Assembly (NCBI RefSeq): GCF_018736065.1
Contig: NZ_CP076128.1
Span: 2,418,001-2,482,000, forward strand
Origin: Flammeovirga kamogawensis
GTDB lineage: Bacteria; Bacteroidota; Bacteroidia; Cytophagales; Flammeovirgaceae
DNA: 64,000 nucleotides
Reading direction: 5' to 3'
The notes below the pieces were generated by a model that did no database searches, was not told where the DNA came from, and worked only from the letters and a program-made list of their open reading frames with translations. This document shows, piece by piece, positions 1 to 7,448 of this stretch (its first letter is position 1; the number at the start of each line of letters is the position of its first letter). The position numbers and the translations under genes are program-made.

Positions 1-318
1 AGCTTCTAAAGCAATTGGTTTAGCACCTTGCATCTTCTGCCAGAAGAATTGCCAGCCACCAGATACACCTTCTTTTTCAAAAGCTAAATCTTCTTCTGTT
101 TTTGGTGCAGATTGTAAACTTTCTTTTACAATAAAAAGAAGGCCTAAAGCCACTACCATTATACCAACAAACAGTAAGATTAATATAAATATCAATACAT
201 AGACAAGTACATCAAAGTTGTCTATACCATAAATCAACTGATCGGTTTGCGCAAATGCCGAATGCCCTGTGAGGAACATTGCCAGAAGCGCCATTATTTT
301 TCTACTTGCAGATTTCAT
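1..318 (-). CDS. ccoP: cbb3-type cytochrome c oxidase subunit III, N-terminal part (cut by window edge)
   Basis: The gene reads leftward from an ATG at 318 and runs off the window, so only 106 residues are seen. It starts with a signal-like hydrophobic stretch ending in AFAQ, then has one long membrane helix (about residues 36-64) and the start of a soluble part with the motif GGWQFFWQKM, typical of the N-terminal domain of Bacteroidota CcoP. The c-type heme domains expected in CcoP would lie outside the window. In the family, CcoP is the membrane-anchored diheme subunit that passes electrons to CcoO/CcoN of the high-affinity terminal oxidase. It is the last visible gene of the ccoS-ccoNO-ccoQ-small protein-ccoP series on this strand, which supports the call more than the short fragment does. 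Confidence 0.8.
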   Translation of the reverse strand, partial: MKSASRKIMALLAMFLTGHSAFAQTDQLIYGIDNFDVLVYVLIFILILLFVGIMVVALGLLFIVKESLQSAPKTEEDLAFEKEGVSGGWQFFWQKMQGAKPIALEA

Positions 319-356
319 GATTCTGTTCAATTTGAGAGTCAAAATAGATTAAACTA

Positions 357-599
357 TTATTGATTCGAGTGTTTTTTTGTTACTACTACAGTATAAAAGA
401 CCAATGCTAATACTAGGAAGATTAAGAAAAAAACAATGATGGCGAAACCTAACAATGTTACTGCCCACTCACTAGCACTCATCATGTTTAATGAATCTTG
501 TAATGAAGACTCTGCAAATGATGATGTTGCATTCAATAAGATTGCACCGATTGTCAAGACGAAAGACAATAGTGGTTTAGAAAGTTTACTTAAATTCAT
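357..599 (-). CDS. small membrane protein within the cbb3 oxidase operon
   Basis: This 80-residue protein has a cleavable-looking signal (SSFAE) and one strongly hydrophobic helix near residues 48-72, ending in a short basic tail. It starts inside the end of ccoQ (14-bp overlap) and is followed 38 bp later by ccoP, so it is almost certainly co-translated with the oxidase. Its layout, signal plus one helix, copies the N-terminal part of the neighbouring CcoP, but there is no heme motif. I do not recognise it as a named subunit. It may be a small accessory or assembly subunit of the oxidase, or a remnant of a duplicated CcoP N-terminus. That it is a real gene follows from its position and overlap; the role is inference. 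Confidence 0.65.
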   Translation of the reverse strand: MNLSKLSKPLLSFVLTIGAILLNATSSFAESSLQDSLNMMSASEWAVTLLGFAIIVFFLIFLVLALVFYTVVVTKKHSNQ

Positions 600-783
600 T
601 TGTGCTGTTATTTTCTGTCTCTTCTTCTAGATCTAATGGTAAACTTGATATTTCAGTAACAGTCTCTCCTTTCATCTTAAAAGCATATAAGCTCCATGTT
701 AAAAAGAAAGTAAAGAAAATAATAAATCCAATTACTGGAAATATATCAATCCCTTCTATAGATCTAAGTACATCTTTATACAT
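586..783 (-). CDS. ccoQ: cbb3 oxidase subunit IV-type small membrane protein (CcoQ)
   Basis: This 65-residue protein has one membrane helix (about residues 16-35) and an acidic C-terminal tail with LDLEEETE. Size, topology and position directly after the fused ccoNO gene fit CcoQ, the small subunit that stabilises the cbb3 oxidase. Sequence conservation in CcoQ is low, so the call rests mainly on synteny. A perfect hairpin lies between the ccoNO stop and this start, which could set the level of this gene relative to ccoNO. Its end overlaps the next small membrane gene by 14 bp, implying coupled translation. Confidence 0.75.
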   Translation of the reverse strand: MYKDVLRSIEGIDIFPVIGFIIFFTFFLTWSLYAFKMKGETVTEISSLPLDLEEETENNSTNEFK

Positions 784-803
784 AATATGTATTTTATAAA
801 AGC

Positions 804-831
804 CTCTCTTGGTAAATCACTACCAAGAGAG
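804..831 (-). terminator. hairpin between ccoNO and ccoQ, possible attenuator or mRNA-stability element
   Basis: A perfect 11-bp inverted repeat (arms 804-814 and 821-831) with a 6-nt loop lies in the 57 bp between the ccoNO stop and the ccoQ start. Read on the minus strand the second arm is followed by GGC and then TTTT, a weak terminator-like tail. Because the downstream genes belong to the same complex, partial termination or 3'-end protection of ccoNO mRNA seems more likely than full termination. Confidence 0.6.
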
Positions 832-840
832 TGCATTTTT

Positions 841-3003
841 TTATTTTAATGGAACGTCGTTCGCTTTACCAGCATCAACACCTAAGCGTTGTAAGTAAGC
901 AATTAAGGCTACAATTTCTTTACGAGGTGCAGTATCTGCTCCATCGTTAATTAGACTTTCAGTAATCTCTTTTCCTTGTTTATCAAGGTCAGAAACTGCT
1001 TTATCTTCATATCCTTCTTCGTATGGTACACCCAAGTTTCTCATTAATGAGATTTGAGCTGGTACATCATCCACAGAAATATCATCTTCTAATAACCATG
1101 GGTACGAAGGCATGATAGAACCTGGAGACATTGAACCTGGATCAAGCATATGATTATAATGCCATGAATCTGGGTATTTACCACCAACTCTAGCTAAATC
1201 TGGACCTGTACGTTTAGAACCCCATTGGAATGGATGGTCGTAAACAAACTCACCTGATTTAGAATAAGGACCGTATCTTTCTGTTTCAGAACGGAAAGGA
1301 CGAATCATTTGAGAGTGACATAAATAACATCCTTCACGGATATAAATATCACGTCCTTTTAATTCTAATGGTGTATATGGTTTTACCGTTGAGATAGTTG
1401 GTGTATTTTCTTTTACAAAATATGTAGGTAAGAATTCAACTAAACCACCGATAGAAATTGCAATTGTAGATAAGATCGTCATTTGGATAGGGCGAGCCTC
1501 AATCCATTCATGCCATCTTTTTACTTTATGAGTACCTTGTAATGGAGGTGCACTTGCTTCTTCATCTCTTAACAAGTTACCAGAAATAGCTGTCATATAA
1601 TAGTTATATGCTGCTATTAAAGCACCTACTAAGTAGAGTAAACCACCAAATGCTCTTAATGCGTACATTGGAACAATTTGCGTTACTGTTTCTAAAAAGT
1701 TAGGGTATTTTAAGAATCCTTCAGGAGTAAATTCTTTCCACATTAATGATTGTACTAAACCAGCCCAATACATTGGAACAACATAGAATACAATACCTAA
1801 AGTACCTAACCAGAAGTGAACATTTGCAAGCTTTAATGAGTGTAATTTTGTACGGTAAATTTTTGGAAATAACCAATACAATACACCAAACGTTAAGAAA
1901 CCATTCCATCCTAAAGCACCTACGTGAACGTGAGCAATTGTCCAGTCAGTATAATGCGTTATTGCATTTACGTTTTTGAAAGATAACATAGGACCTTCAA
2001 AAGTAGCCATACCGTAAGCAGTAAGTGCTACAACCATAAATTTCAAGATTGGTTCTGTACGAACTTTATCCCAAGCACCACGAAGTGTCAAAAGACCATT
2101 CAACATACCACCCCATGAAGGAGCAATCAACATTACAGAGAAAACTGTACCTAAAGATTGAGCCCAATCTGGAAGAGCTGTATATAATAAATGGTGAGGA
2201 CCTGCCCAGATATATATAAATATCAACGACCAAAAGTGAATAATAGATAGTCTGTAAGAATAAACTGGTCTATTAGCAGCTTTAGGTACGAAGTAATACA
2301 TTAAACCTAAATAAGGAGTAGTTAAGAAGAATGCAACTGCATTATGACCATACCACCATTGTACTAATGCATCTTGAACACCTGCAAATACAGAGTAAGA
2401 ATTAAACAATGATAATGGTAATGATAAACTATTTACAATGTGTAAAACAGCTACAGTAACAAATGTTGCTAGGTAGAACCAAATAGCTACATATAAATGA
2501 CGCTCACGTCTTTTTACTAGGGTCATGATCATATTAAGACCAAAAACAACCCAAATAACAGCTATAGCAATATCAATTGGCCACTCTAATTCAGCATATT
2601 CTTTACCTTGAGTAAATCCTAAAGGTAATGTTATTAATGCTGCAAGAATGATTAATTGCCATCCCCAGAAATGTATTTTACCTAAAAGGTCGCTATACAT
2701 TCTAGCTTTCACTAAACGTGGAAGTGAATAATAAACTCCGGCAAACATCCCATTACCTACAAATGCAAAAATAACTGCGTTTGTATGAAGAGGTCTAAGT
2801 CTACCAAATGTTAACCATGAAATCTCTCCAAGGTTAAAAATAGGGTTTGCTAATTGTAGCGCTATTAGTAGTCCTACGACCATACCGGCTACGCCCCAAA
2901 ACATTGTTGCAATTGCAAAATTCTTTACAATCACATTGTCGTACGCAAAGTGCTCTAAGTTAGCACTTGTCGTCCCTTTGTGCTGTTGTTCGTTGTCGAT
3001 CAT
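841..3003 (-). CDS. ccoNO: fused cbb3 cytochrome c oxidase subunits I and II (CcoN-CcoO)
   Basis: This 720-residue protein combines the heme-copper catalytic subunit with the monoheme cytochrome c subunit. The N-terminal part of about 480 residues is a many-helix CcoN, with the characteristic WWYGHNAVAFF region and further conserved histidines (for example in the segments AGPHHLLY and TIAHVHVGALG) that in the family bind hemes and CuB. The C-terminal part after one more helix is CcoO-like: CYLCHSQMIRP gives the CxxCH heme c site, RTGPDLARVGG follows, and IMPSYPWL supplies the likely Met ligand. Fusion of the two subunits is common in Bacteroidota. The protein reduces oxygen to water at low oxygen and pumps protons in the cytoplasmic membrane. 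The start overlaps ccoS by 44 bp. Confidence 0.97.
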   Translation of the reverse strand: MIDNEQQHKGTTSANLEHFAYDNVIVKNFAIATMFWGVAGMVVGLLIALQLANPIFNLGEISWLTFGRLRPLHTNAVIFAFVGNGMFAGVYYSLPRLVKARMYSDLLGKIHFWGWQLIILAALITLPLGFTQGKEYAELEWPIDIAIAVIWVVFGLNMIMTLVKRRERHLYVAIWFYLATFVTVAVLHIVNSLSLPLSLFNSYSVFAGVQDALVQWWYGHNAVAFFLTTPYLGLMYYFVPKAANRPVYSYRLSIIHFWSLIFIYIWAGPHHLLYTALPDWAQSLGTVFSVMLIAPSWGGMLNGLLTLRGAWDKVRTEPILKFMVVALTAYGMATFEGPMLSFKNVNAITHYTDWTIAHVHVGALGWNGFLTFGVLYWLFPKIYRTKLHSLKLANVHFWLGTLGIVFYVVPMYWAGLVQSLMWKEFTPEGFLKYPNFLETVTQIVPMYALRAFGGLLYLVGALIAAYNYYMTAISGNLLRDEEASAPPLQGTHKVKRWHEWIEARPIQMTILSTIAISIGGLVEFLPTYFVKENTPTISTVKPYTPLELKGRDIYIREGCYLCHSQMIRPFRSETERYGPYSKSGEFVYDHPFQWGSKRTGPDLARVGGKYPDSWHYNHMLDPGSMSPGSIMPSYPWLLEDDISVDDVPAQISLMRNLGVPYEEGYEDKAVSDLDKQGKEITESLINDGADTAPRKEIVALIAYLQRLGVDAGKANDVPLK

Positions 3004-3139
3004 CTTCTTCGAATAATATTCGGATGCTTGGAGTGTAAGTATCTTCGTACTGATTTGATTTTACAGACCAAATAAAAATGGCTAAGAAAGTCAAAGCTAT
3101 AATAAGGCTGATTCCGATCAATACAATGATTGCACTCAT
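2960..3139 (-). CDS. ccoS: cbb3-type oxidase assembly protein CcoS
   Basis: The chosen start MSAIIVLIG (ATG at 3137-3139) gives 59 residues with one N-terminal membrane helix and the FLAIFIWSVKSNQYED pattern typical of the CcoS/FixS family. A longer reading from 3166 is possible but would put nine extra residues before the conserved start. CcoS helps load heme b and copper into CcoN in the family. Here it opens the oxidase operon rather than following a copper ATPase as in proteobacteria, and its 3' end overlaps ccoNO by 44 bp. A -7-like element at 3178-3185 and three Crp/Fnr-like boxes lie just upstream. Confidence 0.88.
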   Translation of the reverse strand: MSAIIVLIGISLIIALTFLAIFIWSVKSNQYEDTYTPSIRILFEEDDRQRTTAQRDDKC

Positions 3140-3177
3140 AAGATATTTTAAATAAAAGAGTTCCAATTAATATTGCA

Positions 3178-3185
3178 CAAAGATA
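3178..3185 (-). promoter_or_regulatory. -7 promoter element of the cco operon
   Basis: On the minus strand this reads TATCTTTG, a full match to the Bacteroidota -7 consensus TAnnTTTG. It would place the transcript start near 3172-3175, about 35 nt before the ccoS ATG. No clear -33 TTG is seen at the usual distance; instead a Crp/Fnr-like box is centred roughly 41 bp upstream of the predicted start, the classic class II activator position. Confidence 0.6.
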
Positions 3186-3208
3186 ATTCTGATACACCAC
3201 CTCATTAC

Positions 3209-3222
3209 ATGACCGTTGTCAT
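3209..3222. promoter_or_regulatory. Crp/Fnr-type box 1 upstream of cco operon
   Basis: The palindrome ATGACCGTTGTCAT has perfect 5-bp arms (ATGAC/GTCAT) and a 4-nt centre. Its centre is about 41 bp from the predicted cco transcript start, where a Crp/Fnr dimer would contact RNA polymerase directly. Confidence 0.6.
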
Positions 3223-3230
3223 CTTTATGC

Positions 3231-3246
3231 ATTGACTTTTGTCAAT
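3231..3246. promoter_or_regulatory. Crp/Fnr-type box 2 upstream of cco operon
   Basis: ATTGACTTTTGTCAAT is a perfect 16-bp palindrome matching the TTGAC-N4-GTCAA pattern of Crp/Fnr-family regulators. Its centre is 23 bp from box 1, close to two helical turns, so two dimers could bind side by side on one DNA face. Confidence 0.65.
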
Positions 3247-3295
3247 AAATCAAAATGCAATGAATATACTAAGGGGCAAGTTTTACCATAGTAAA

Positions 3296-3311
3296 CATGA
3301 CATAGGTCATG
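3296..3311. promoter_or_regulatory. Crp/Fnr-type box 3 between cco operon and the EEP-family gene
   Basis: CATGACATAGGTCATG has perfect 6-bp arms around a 4-nt centre. It is 65 bp from box 2 and about 100 bp before the divergent gene at 3409, so it could serve either direction. Confidence 0.55.
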
Positions 3312-3397
3312 TTGTAATATGCTTTATGCAATACTTATTAAATTTAGAGAGATATTTTCAAAAAAAAGGTGATAAATAACAGGTTAAAGAAGTTTTT

Positions 3398-3405
3398 TAT
3401 ATTTG
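3398..3405 (+). promoter_or_regulatory. -7-like element directly before the EEP-family gene
   Basis: TATATTTG matches TAnnTTTG, but it ends only 3 nt before the ATG at 3409. If used, the transcript would start at or near the start codon and be leaderless. The match could also be chance in AT-rich DNA. Confidence 0.3.
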
Positions 3406-3408
3406 CCT

Positions 3409-4473
3409 ATGATTAGATTTTTTGGCGTTGTTATTTTATCATTCGCACTCTTTGCTAGACTTTCTGAAGCTGTAATGCCTCTAGCAATATTTTATTCATT
3501 AATAACACCTTTTTTAGGGATATTGTTTTTGGGATGTTTATTATTAGAAATCAAAAATAAACAAAAAGGTTACCTAATTTTCGTTCTTATTTATATTGTC
3601 GGTGTTATTTCTATACTTAGTGCTACCCTTCAATATTCCATAACATCAAAAACACAAAAATCATTCAGTATAATGAGTTATAATGTTTCTGTTTTTAATG
3701 TTTATGCTTATTTAAACCATGATTACTTAGAATCTCGAAATCTAATGAACTGGATTAAACAAGATAGTACTGATATTTATTGCTTCCAGGAATACTATAA
3801 CTGCGATACTTTAATGGTAAAGGAAAACCCCGATAAACTATTCACAATAAATAAAAAACTAGGAACACAACAAGGCTATCAAGTATATGCACCTCCCTTT
3901 CTAACCAATCATATTGGTGCTACTTTTGGATTAGCTATTTTTTCTAAATTTCCTATAATACATGCAGAGAAAATAGATTTTAAACACCTAGGAGGTTCTA
4001 CTACTAATGGATTACTCATTGCTGACTTAAAAATACCTAATCAAGATACCTTACGCATTATCAATTGTCATTTACAATCTATTATTCTAGATAATGGTGA
4101 ACCTATCAAAAATTCTTTTATCGAAAAATGCATTGCTAGTATTCAAAAAATACATAATGGTGCAATTATTAGAAGTAAACAGATTGACTTGTTAACTACC
4201 GTGATTAAAAAGAGTCCACACCCTGTAATTGTGTGCGGAGATTTTAATGAATCTTCTTACGGATATGCTTACAATCAGTTGCAAAAACTACTGTCTAATG
4301 GTTTTGAATCAAAAGGAACTGGTTTTGGGTTTACGTTAACCACACTTCCTTTTCGGATCGATCAATTATTTTTTGATGATGAAAGATTAAATATTGAGTC
4401 TTTTGAGACAAACTACTCACAGACTTACTCTGATCATTATCCAATTTCGGCACGATTATCATTTAAAAATTAA
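3409..4473 (+). CDS. membrane-anchored endonuclease/exonuclease/phosphatase family protein
   Basis: The ATG at 3409 is preferred over an upstream TTG at 3403. About 95 N-terminal residues contain three hydrophobic helices; the rest is an EEP-fold domain. Visible family motifs are IMSYNVSVFN at the domain start, CFQEYY (metal-binding Glu region), GDFNESSY (the Asp-x-Asn catalytic motif) and SDHYPISA near the end (the Asp-His pair). Members cleave phosphodiester or phosphate-ester bonds in nucleic acids, lipids or small molecules; the substrate cannot be read from sequence. The helix-then-EEP architecture is common in Bacteroidota and suggests activity at the membrane. It is divergent from the cco operon with the palindromes between them, and is followed by a terminator-like hairpin. 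Confidence 0.85.
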   Translation: MIRFFGVVILSFALFARLSEAVMPLAIFYSLITPFLGILFLGCLLLEIKNKQKGYLIFVLIYIVGVISILSATLQYSITSKTQKSFSIMSYNVSVFNVYAYLNHDYLESRNLMNWIKQDSTDIYCFQEYYNCDTLMVKENPDKLFTINKKLGTQQGYQVYAPPFLTNHIGATFGLAIFSKFPIIHAEKIDFKHLGGSTTNGLLIADLKIPNQDTLRIINCHLQSIILDNGEPIKNSFIEKCIASIQKIHNGAIIRSKQIDLLTTVIKKSPHPVIVCGDFNESSYGYAYNQLQKLLSNGFESKGTGFGFTLTTLPFRIDQLFFDDERLNIESFETNYSQTYSDHYPISARLSFKN

Positions 4474-4495
4474 AATATTATTTGTAGTCTTGAAC

Positions 4496-4526
4496 AAAGA
4501 AAGGGGTTTGCACCTTTTTCTTTTTA
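4496..4526 (+). terminator. terminator-like hairpin after the EEP-family gene
   Basis: An A-rich arm AAAGAAAGGGGT pairs, with two G-T wobbles, with ACCTTTTTCTTT across a 4-nt loop, and is followed by more T. It lies 23 bp after the stop codon. Confidence 0.55.
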
Positions 4527-4556
4527 CAGATTTGATTTAAACTTAGAAGTATAAAC

Positions 4557-6203
4557 ATGAAGAAATCAACCCTTTTGGTCGGTTTAGCACTAGGAACTGC
4601 ATTATTTTCAGGATGTAGTCACGAGAAAAAAACAGAAAAAAAAGAAGTAATTGTGCAGAAAAAAGTAAATAGTCTTGTTGAATACACTGACTTTACTTTA
4701 ACAGCCAATACTAGTAACCTGTCTTCTAACCAGAAGAAAATGATTAAAAACATGATCGAGGTTGCAAAAATCATGGACAACATTTTTTGGAAACAAGCAT
4801 ATGGTGACAAGAACTCTCTAATGGAATCTCTTCCAACTAAAGAGCTTAAAAAATATGCTGCAATCAATTATGGCCCTTGGGATAGATTACAAGACAATAA
4901 GCCATTTATTGATGGAATTGCTAAAAAGCCTCTTGGTGCTAATTTCTACCCTCAGGATATGACTAAAACTGAGTTTGAAGCATTAAAAAACAGCGATAAG
5001 ACTAGTTTATATACCGTTATTAGAAGAGATTCTAGAGGAGAATTAAAAGTTATTCCTTACTCAAAAGAATATAAGCATGAGTTAGAAGCAGCAGCTTCTT
5101 TACTTTCACAGTCAGCACAATTAGCAAATGACCCTGGTTTAAAAAAATATTTAGATCTTAGAGCAAAAGCACTACTTTCTAACGATTATTTCACTTCAGA
5201 TTTAGCTTGGATGGATATGAAATCGAATCCAATTGATTTTGTTGTTGGCCCCATAGAAAATTATGAAGATAAATTATTTGGTTATAAAACATCTTTTGAG
5301 GCTTATGTTCTAATAAAAGACATGAAATGGTCTAAAAAATTAGAAAAGTACGCATCGTTCTTACCTGAGTTACAAAGTGGATTACCTGTAAATAAGAAAT
5401 ACAAATCTGAGATGCCAGGTACAGATTCTCAATTGAATGCTTATGATGTTGTTTATTATGCCGGAGATTGTAATGCAGGTAGTAAAACAATCGCTATCAA
5501 CCTTCCAAATGATGAAAGAGTACAAGAACAAAAAGGGTCTCGTCGTCTGCAATTAAAAAATGCAATGAGAGCAAAATTTGATAAGATATTATTACCTATC
5601 TCAGATGTTCTTATCGATCCCTCACAACGTAAGTATGTAACTTTTGATGCATTCTTTGCAAATACAATGTTTCATGAAGTAGCACATGGCCTTGGAGTAA
5701 AAGAAACGATCAACGGGAAAGGTACAGTAAGAAAAGCACTCAAAGAACATGCATCGGCCTTAGAAGAAGGCAAAGCTGATATTCTTGGCTTATATATGGT
5801 TTCTCAGCTAAATAAAAAGGGTGAGCTTGATGGCAATATGAAAGAATATTACACCACTTTCTTAGCAGGAATATTTAGATCTGTACGTTTTGGTGCTGCT
5901 TCTGCTCATGGTGTTGCTAATATGATTCGTTTTAACTTCTTTAAGCAATATGGTGCTTTTGAACATGACACCAAAACAGGTTTCTACAAAGTAAACTATG
6001 CTAAGATGGAAGAAGCTATGAATGCACTTTCAGGTAAAATTTTACAACTTCAAGGAGATGGTGATTACAACGGAGTTTCTAACTTAGTTAAAGAAATGGG
6101 TAGAATTACTCCTGATCTTCAAAAAGACTTAGATAAAATTGATGCTGCTAATATCCCAACAGATGTAGTATTTAATCAAGGAATTAAAGCCTTGGGTATA
6201 TAA
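4557..6203 (+). CDS. lipoprotein metallopeptidase related to dipeptidyl-peptidase III (M49-like)
   Basis: The 548-residue product begins with a lipoprotein signal (ALFSGCSHEK), so it is probably attached to a periplasmic or surface membrane face. The zinc site is the segment FHEVAHGLG, an HExxH motif near residue 374, followed about 30 residues later by EEGKADILG, which supplies the third ligand and an acidic residue. This pairing resembles the dipeptidyl-peptidase III group, but classical M49 enzymes have HExxxH, so the spacing here is one residue shorter. Known relatives in bacteria are usually annotated Zn-dependent hydrolase or DPP3-family protein. Whether it acts as a dipeptidase is inference. 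It stands alone, with an inverted repeat directly after the stop. Confidence 0.75.
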   Translation: MKKSTLLVGLALGTALFSGCSHEKKTEKKEVIVQKKVNSLVEYTDFTLTANTSNLSSNQKKMIKNMIEVAKIMDNIFWKQAYGDKNSLMESLPTKELKKYAAINYGPWDRLQDNKPFIDGIAKKPLGANFYPQDMTKTEFEALKNSDKTSLYTVIRRDSRGELKVIPYSKEYKHELEAAASLLSQSAQLANDPGLKKYLDLRAKALLSNDYFTSDLAWMDMKSNPIDFVVGPIENYEDKLFGYKTSFEAYVLIKDMKWSKKLEKYASFLPELQSGLPVNKKYKSEMPGTDSQLNAYDVVYYAGDCNAGSKTIAINLPNDERVQEQKGSRRLQLKNAMRAKFDKILLPISDVLIDPSQRKYVTFDAFFANTMFHEVAHGLGVKETINGKGTVRKALKEHASALEEGKADILGLYMVSQLNKKGELDGNMKEYYTTFLAGIFRSVRFGAASAHGVANMIRFNFFKQYGAFEHDTKTGFYKVNYAKMEEAMNALSGKILQLQGDGDYNGVSNLVKEMGRITPDLQKDLDKIDAANIPTDVVFNQGIKALGI

Positions 6204-6208
6204 AATAA

Positions 6209-6243
6209 ATTGTAGAGGTACTATTTTTAGGTACCTCTACAAT
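6209..6243 (+). terminator. terminator-like hairpin after the M49-like gene
   Basis: A perfect 13-bp stem (6209-6221 with 6231-6243) and a 9-nt loop start 6 bp after the stop codon. The T-run after it is weak (ATTTCT). Confidence 0.6.
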
Positions 6244-6359
6244 ATTTCTATCTCATAATGAATGATATAAAAACAGGAGTTCTATTTTTTCTAGAAAGAA
6301 TTTGCATTATATCTACATTCAGCGTAATATTGTAATGTCTTAAGAAAACGGACACAAAC

Positions 6360-6432
6360 ACGGGCGTAGCTCAGTTGGTAGAGTTACGGTCTCCAAAACC
6401 GCAGGTCGTGGGTTCGAATCCTACCGCCCGTG
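6360..6432 (+). tRNA. tRNA-Trp (anticodon CCA)
   Basis: The 73-nt cloverleaf has acceptor arms ACGGGCG and CGCCCGT, a D arm GCTC/GAGT, anticodon loop CTCCAAA with anticodon CCA, and a T loop TTCGAAT closed by GTGGG/CCTAC. The discriminator base is G and the CCA end is not encoded. The bottom pair of the anticodon stem (27-43) is an A-C mismatch. The identity is clear from the anticodon. Confidence 0.96.
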
Positions 6433-6436
6433 CTAT

Positions 6437-6473
6437 AAACCACAAGTTCTTTAATAGAATTTGTGGTTTTTTG
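6437..6473 (+). terminator. terminator of tRNA-Trp
   Basis: AAACCACAA pairs with TTGTGGTTT, with an inner TTCT/AGAA extension, followed by TTTTG. It begins 5 nt after the tRNA and ends 43 bp before truA. Confidence 0.75.
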
Positions 6474-6516
6474 TTTATACTGCATTTTTAAACCCTTCCA
6501 ATTTCACTTTTAAAAA

Positions 6517-7278
6517 ATGAGATATTTTGCAGAAGTTGCCTACTTAGGAACAAATTACCACGGATGGCAAGTACAGCCTAATGCTAAAACTGTTCAAGGC
6601 AGGTTAGATTTTGTGTTATCAAAAATATTGAGAACAGAAATTAATACTATTGGAAGTGGTAGAACAGATACAGGGGTACACTGTTCGCAACAATACGCCA
6701 TGTTTGATTTTGATGGTGATCTTGAAGGACAAAACCTACTTCATAAAGTCAACTCCTTTTTAGAACATGATATTGTTGTTAAAAGTCTTTGGCTTATGAA
6801 AGACGATGCACATGCTCGTTTTGACGCTACAAAGAGAAGTTATAGGTATGATATTACTCTAGAAAAAGACCCCTTCAGAATTGACACAGCTTGGAGCTAT
6901 TTTAGAAAGCCTGATATCAATAAACTTCAAGCTGCAGCTAAAGTAATAATGGAGTTTGATGATTTTACGGCATTTTCTAAAAAAAGTGAAGATGTAAAAA
7001 CACATATCTGTGATATTATGCAATGCTATTGGCTAAATGATGGGGTTAATTACACATTCCATATTCAAGCCAATCGATTTTTAAGAGGTATGATCCGAAT
7101 TATTGTTGGCAACATGATGGAAGTTGGTATGGGTAGAATGTCTTTAGATTACATGAGAGAAACATTACGTTCTATGGATAGACAACGTGCAGCTAAATAC
7201 CTTGCTCCTGGCAAAGGTTTATTTCTTTCTGAAGTTTTATACCCTGAAGAACTTTTTATCAAAAAAATTGAGCGTTAA
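6517..7278 (+). CDS. truA: tRNA pseudouridine(38-40) synthase TruA
   Basis: The 253-residue protein has the TruA signature GSGRTDTGVH near residue 46, whose first Asp is the catalytic residue that attacks the uridine. Other family blocks are FDATKRSYRYDI, the FTAFSKK segment and the ANRFLRGMIRIIVG helix near the C-terminus. It converts uridines at positions 38-40 of the anticodon arm of many tRNAs to pseudouridine. Length is normal for the family. It stands between the tRNA-Trp terminator and a shared terminator with convergent pdhB. Confidence 0.96.
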   Translation: MRYFAEVAYLGTNYHGWQVQPNAKTVQGRLDFVLSKILRTEINTIGSGRTDTGVHCSQQYAMFDFDGDLEGQNLLHKVNSFLEHDIVVKSLWLMKDDAHARFDATKRSYRYDITLEKDPFRIDTAWSYFRKPDINKLQAAAKVIMEFDDFTAFSKKSEDVKTHICDIMQCYWLNDGVNYTFHIQANRFLRGMIRIIVGNMMEVGMGRMSLDYMRETLRSMDRQRAAKYLAPGKGLFLSEVLYPEELFIKKIER

Positions 7279-7390
7279 TACATCAGATAAATCAAAACAC
7301 ATACTCTTACTTTCTACTTTGTAAGTTTATCACAAAATCTGAAGTTCGCTTATTATTTCATAGAATAGATTTTTACATAAATACATAAAA

Positions 7391-7424
7391 AAACCCTTGA
7401 TAACGTAAAGTTATCAAGGGTTTT
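7391..7424. terminator. bidirectional terminator between truA and pdhB
   Basis: A perfect 14-bp stem (7391-7404 and 7410-7423) with a 5-nt loop is flanked by A-runs on the left and T-runs on the right, so it can end both convergent transcripts. Confidence 0.85.
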
Positions 7425-7448
7425 AATATATCTGTAATTTTACTAAGA

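Noticed and set aside
436-799. Plus-strand open frames opposite the small cco genes
   Set aside because: They are antisense shadows of ccoQ and the small membrane gene, with no start signals and no family resemblance.
3000-3200. 66-residue minus-strand frame overlapping ccoS
   Set aside because: It is another frame of the ccoS region; ccoS itself matches a known family and fits the operon.
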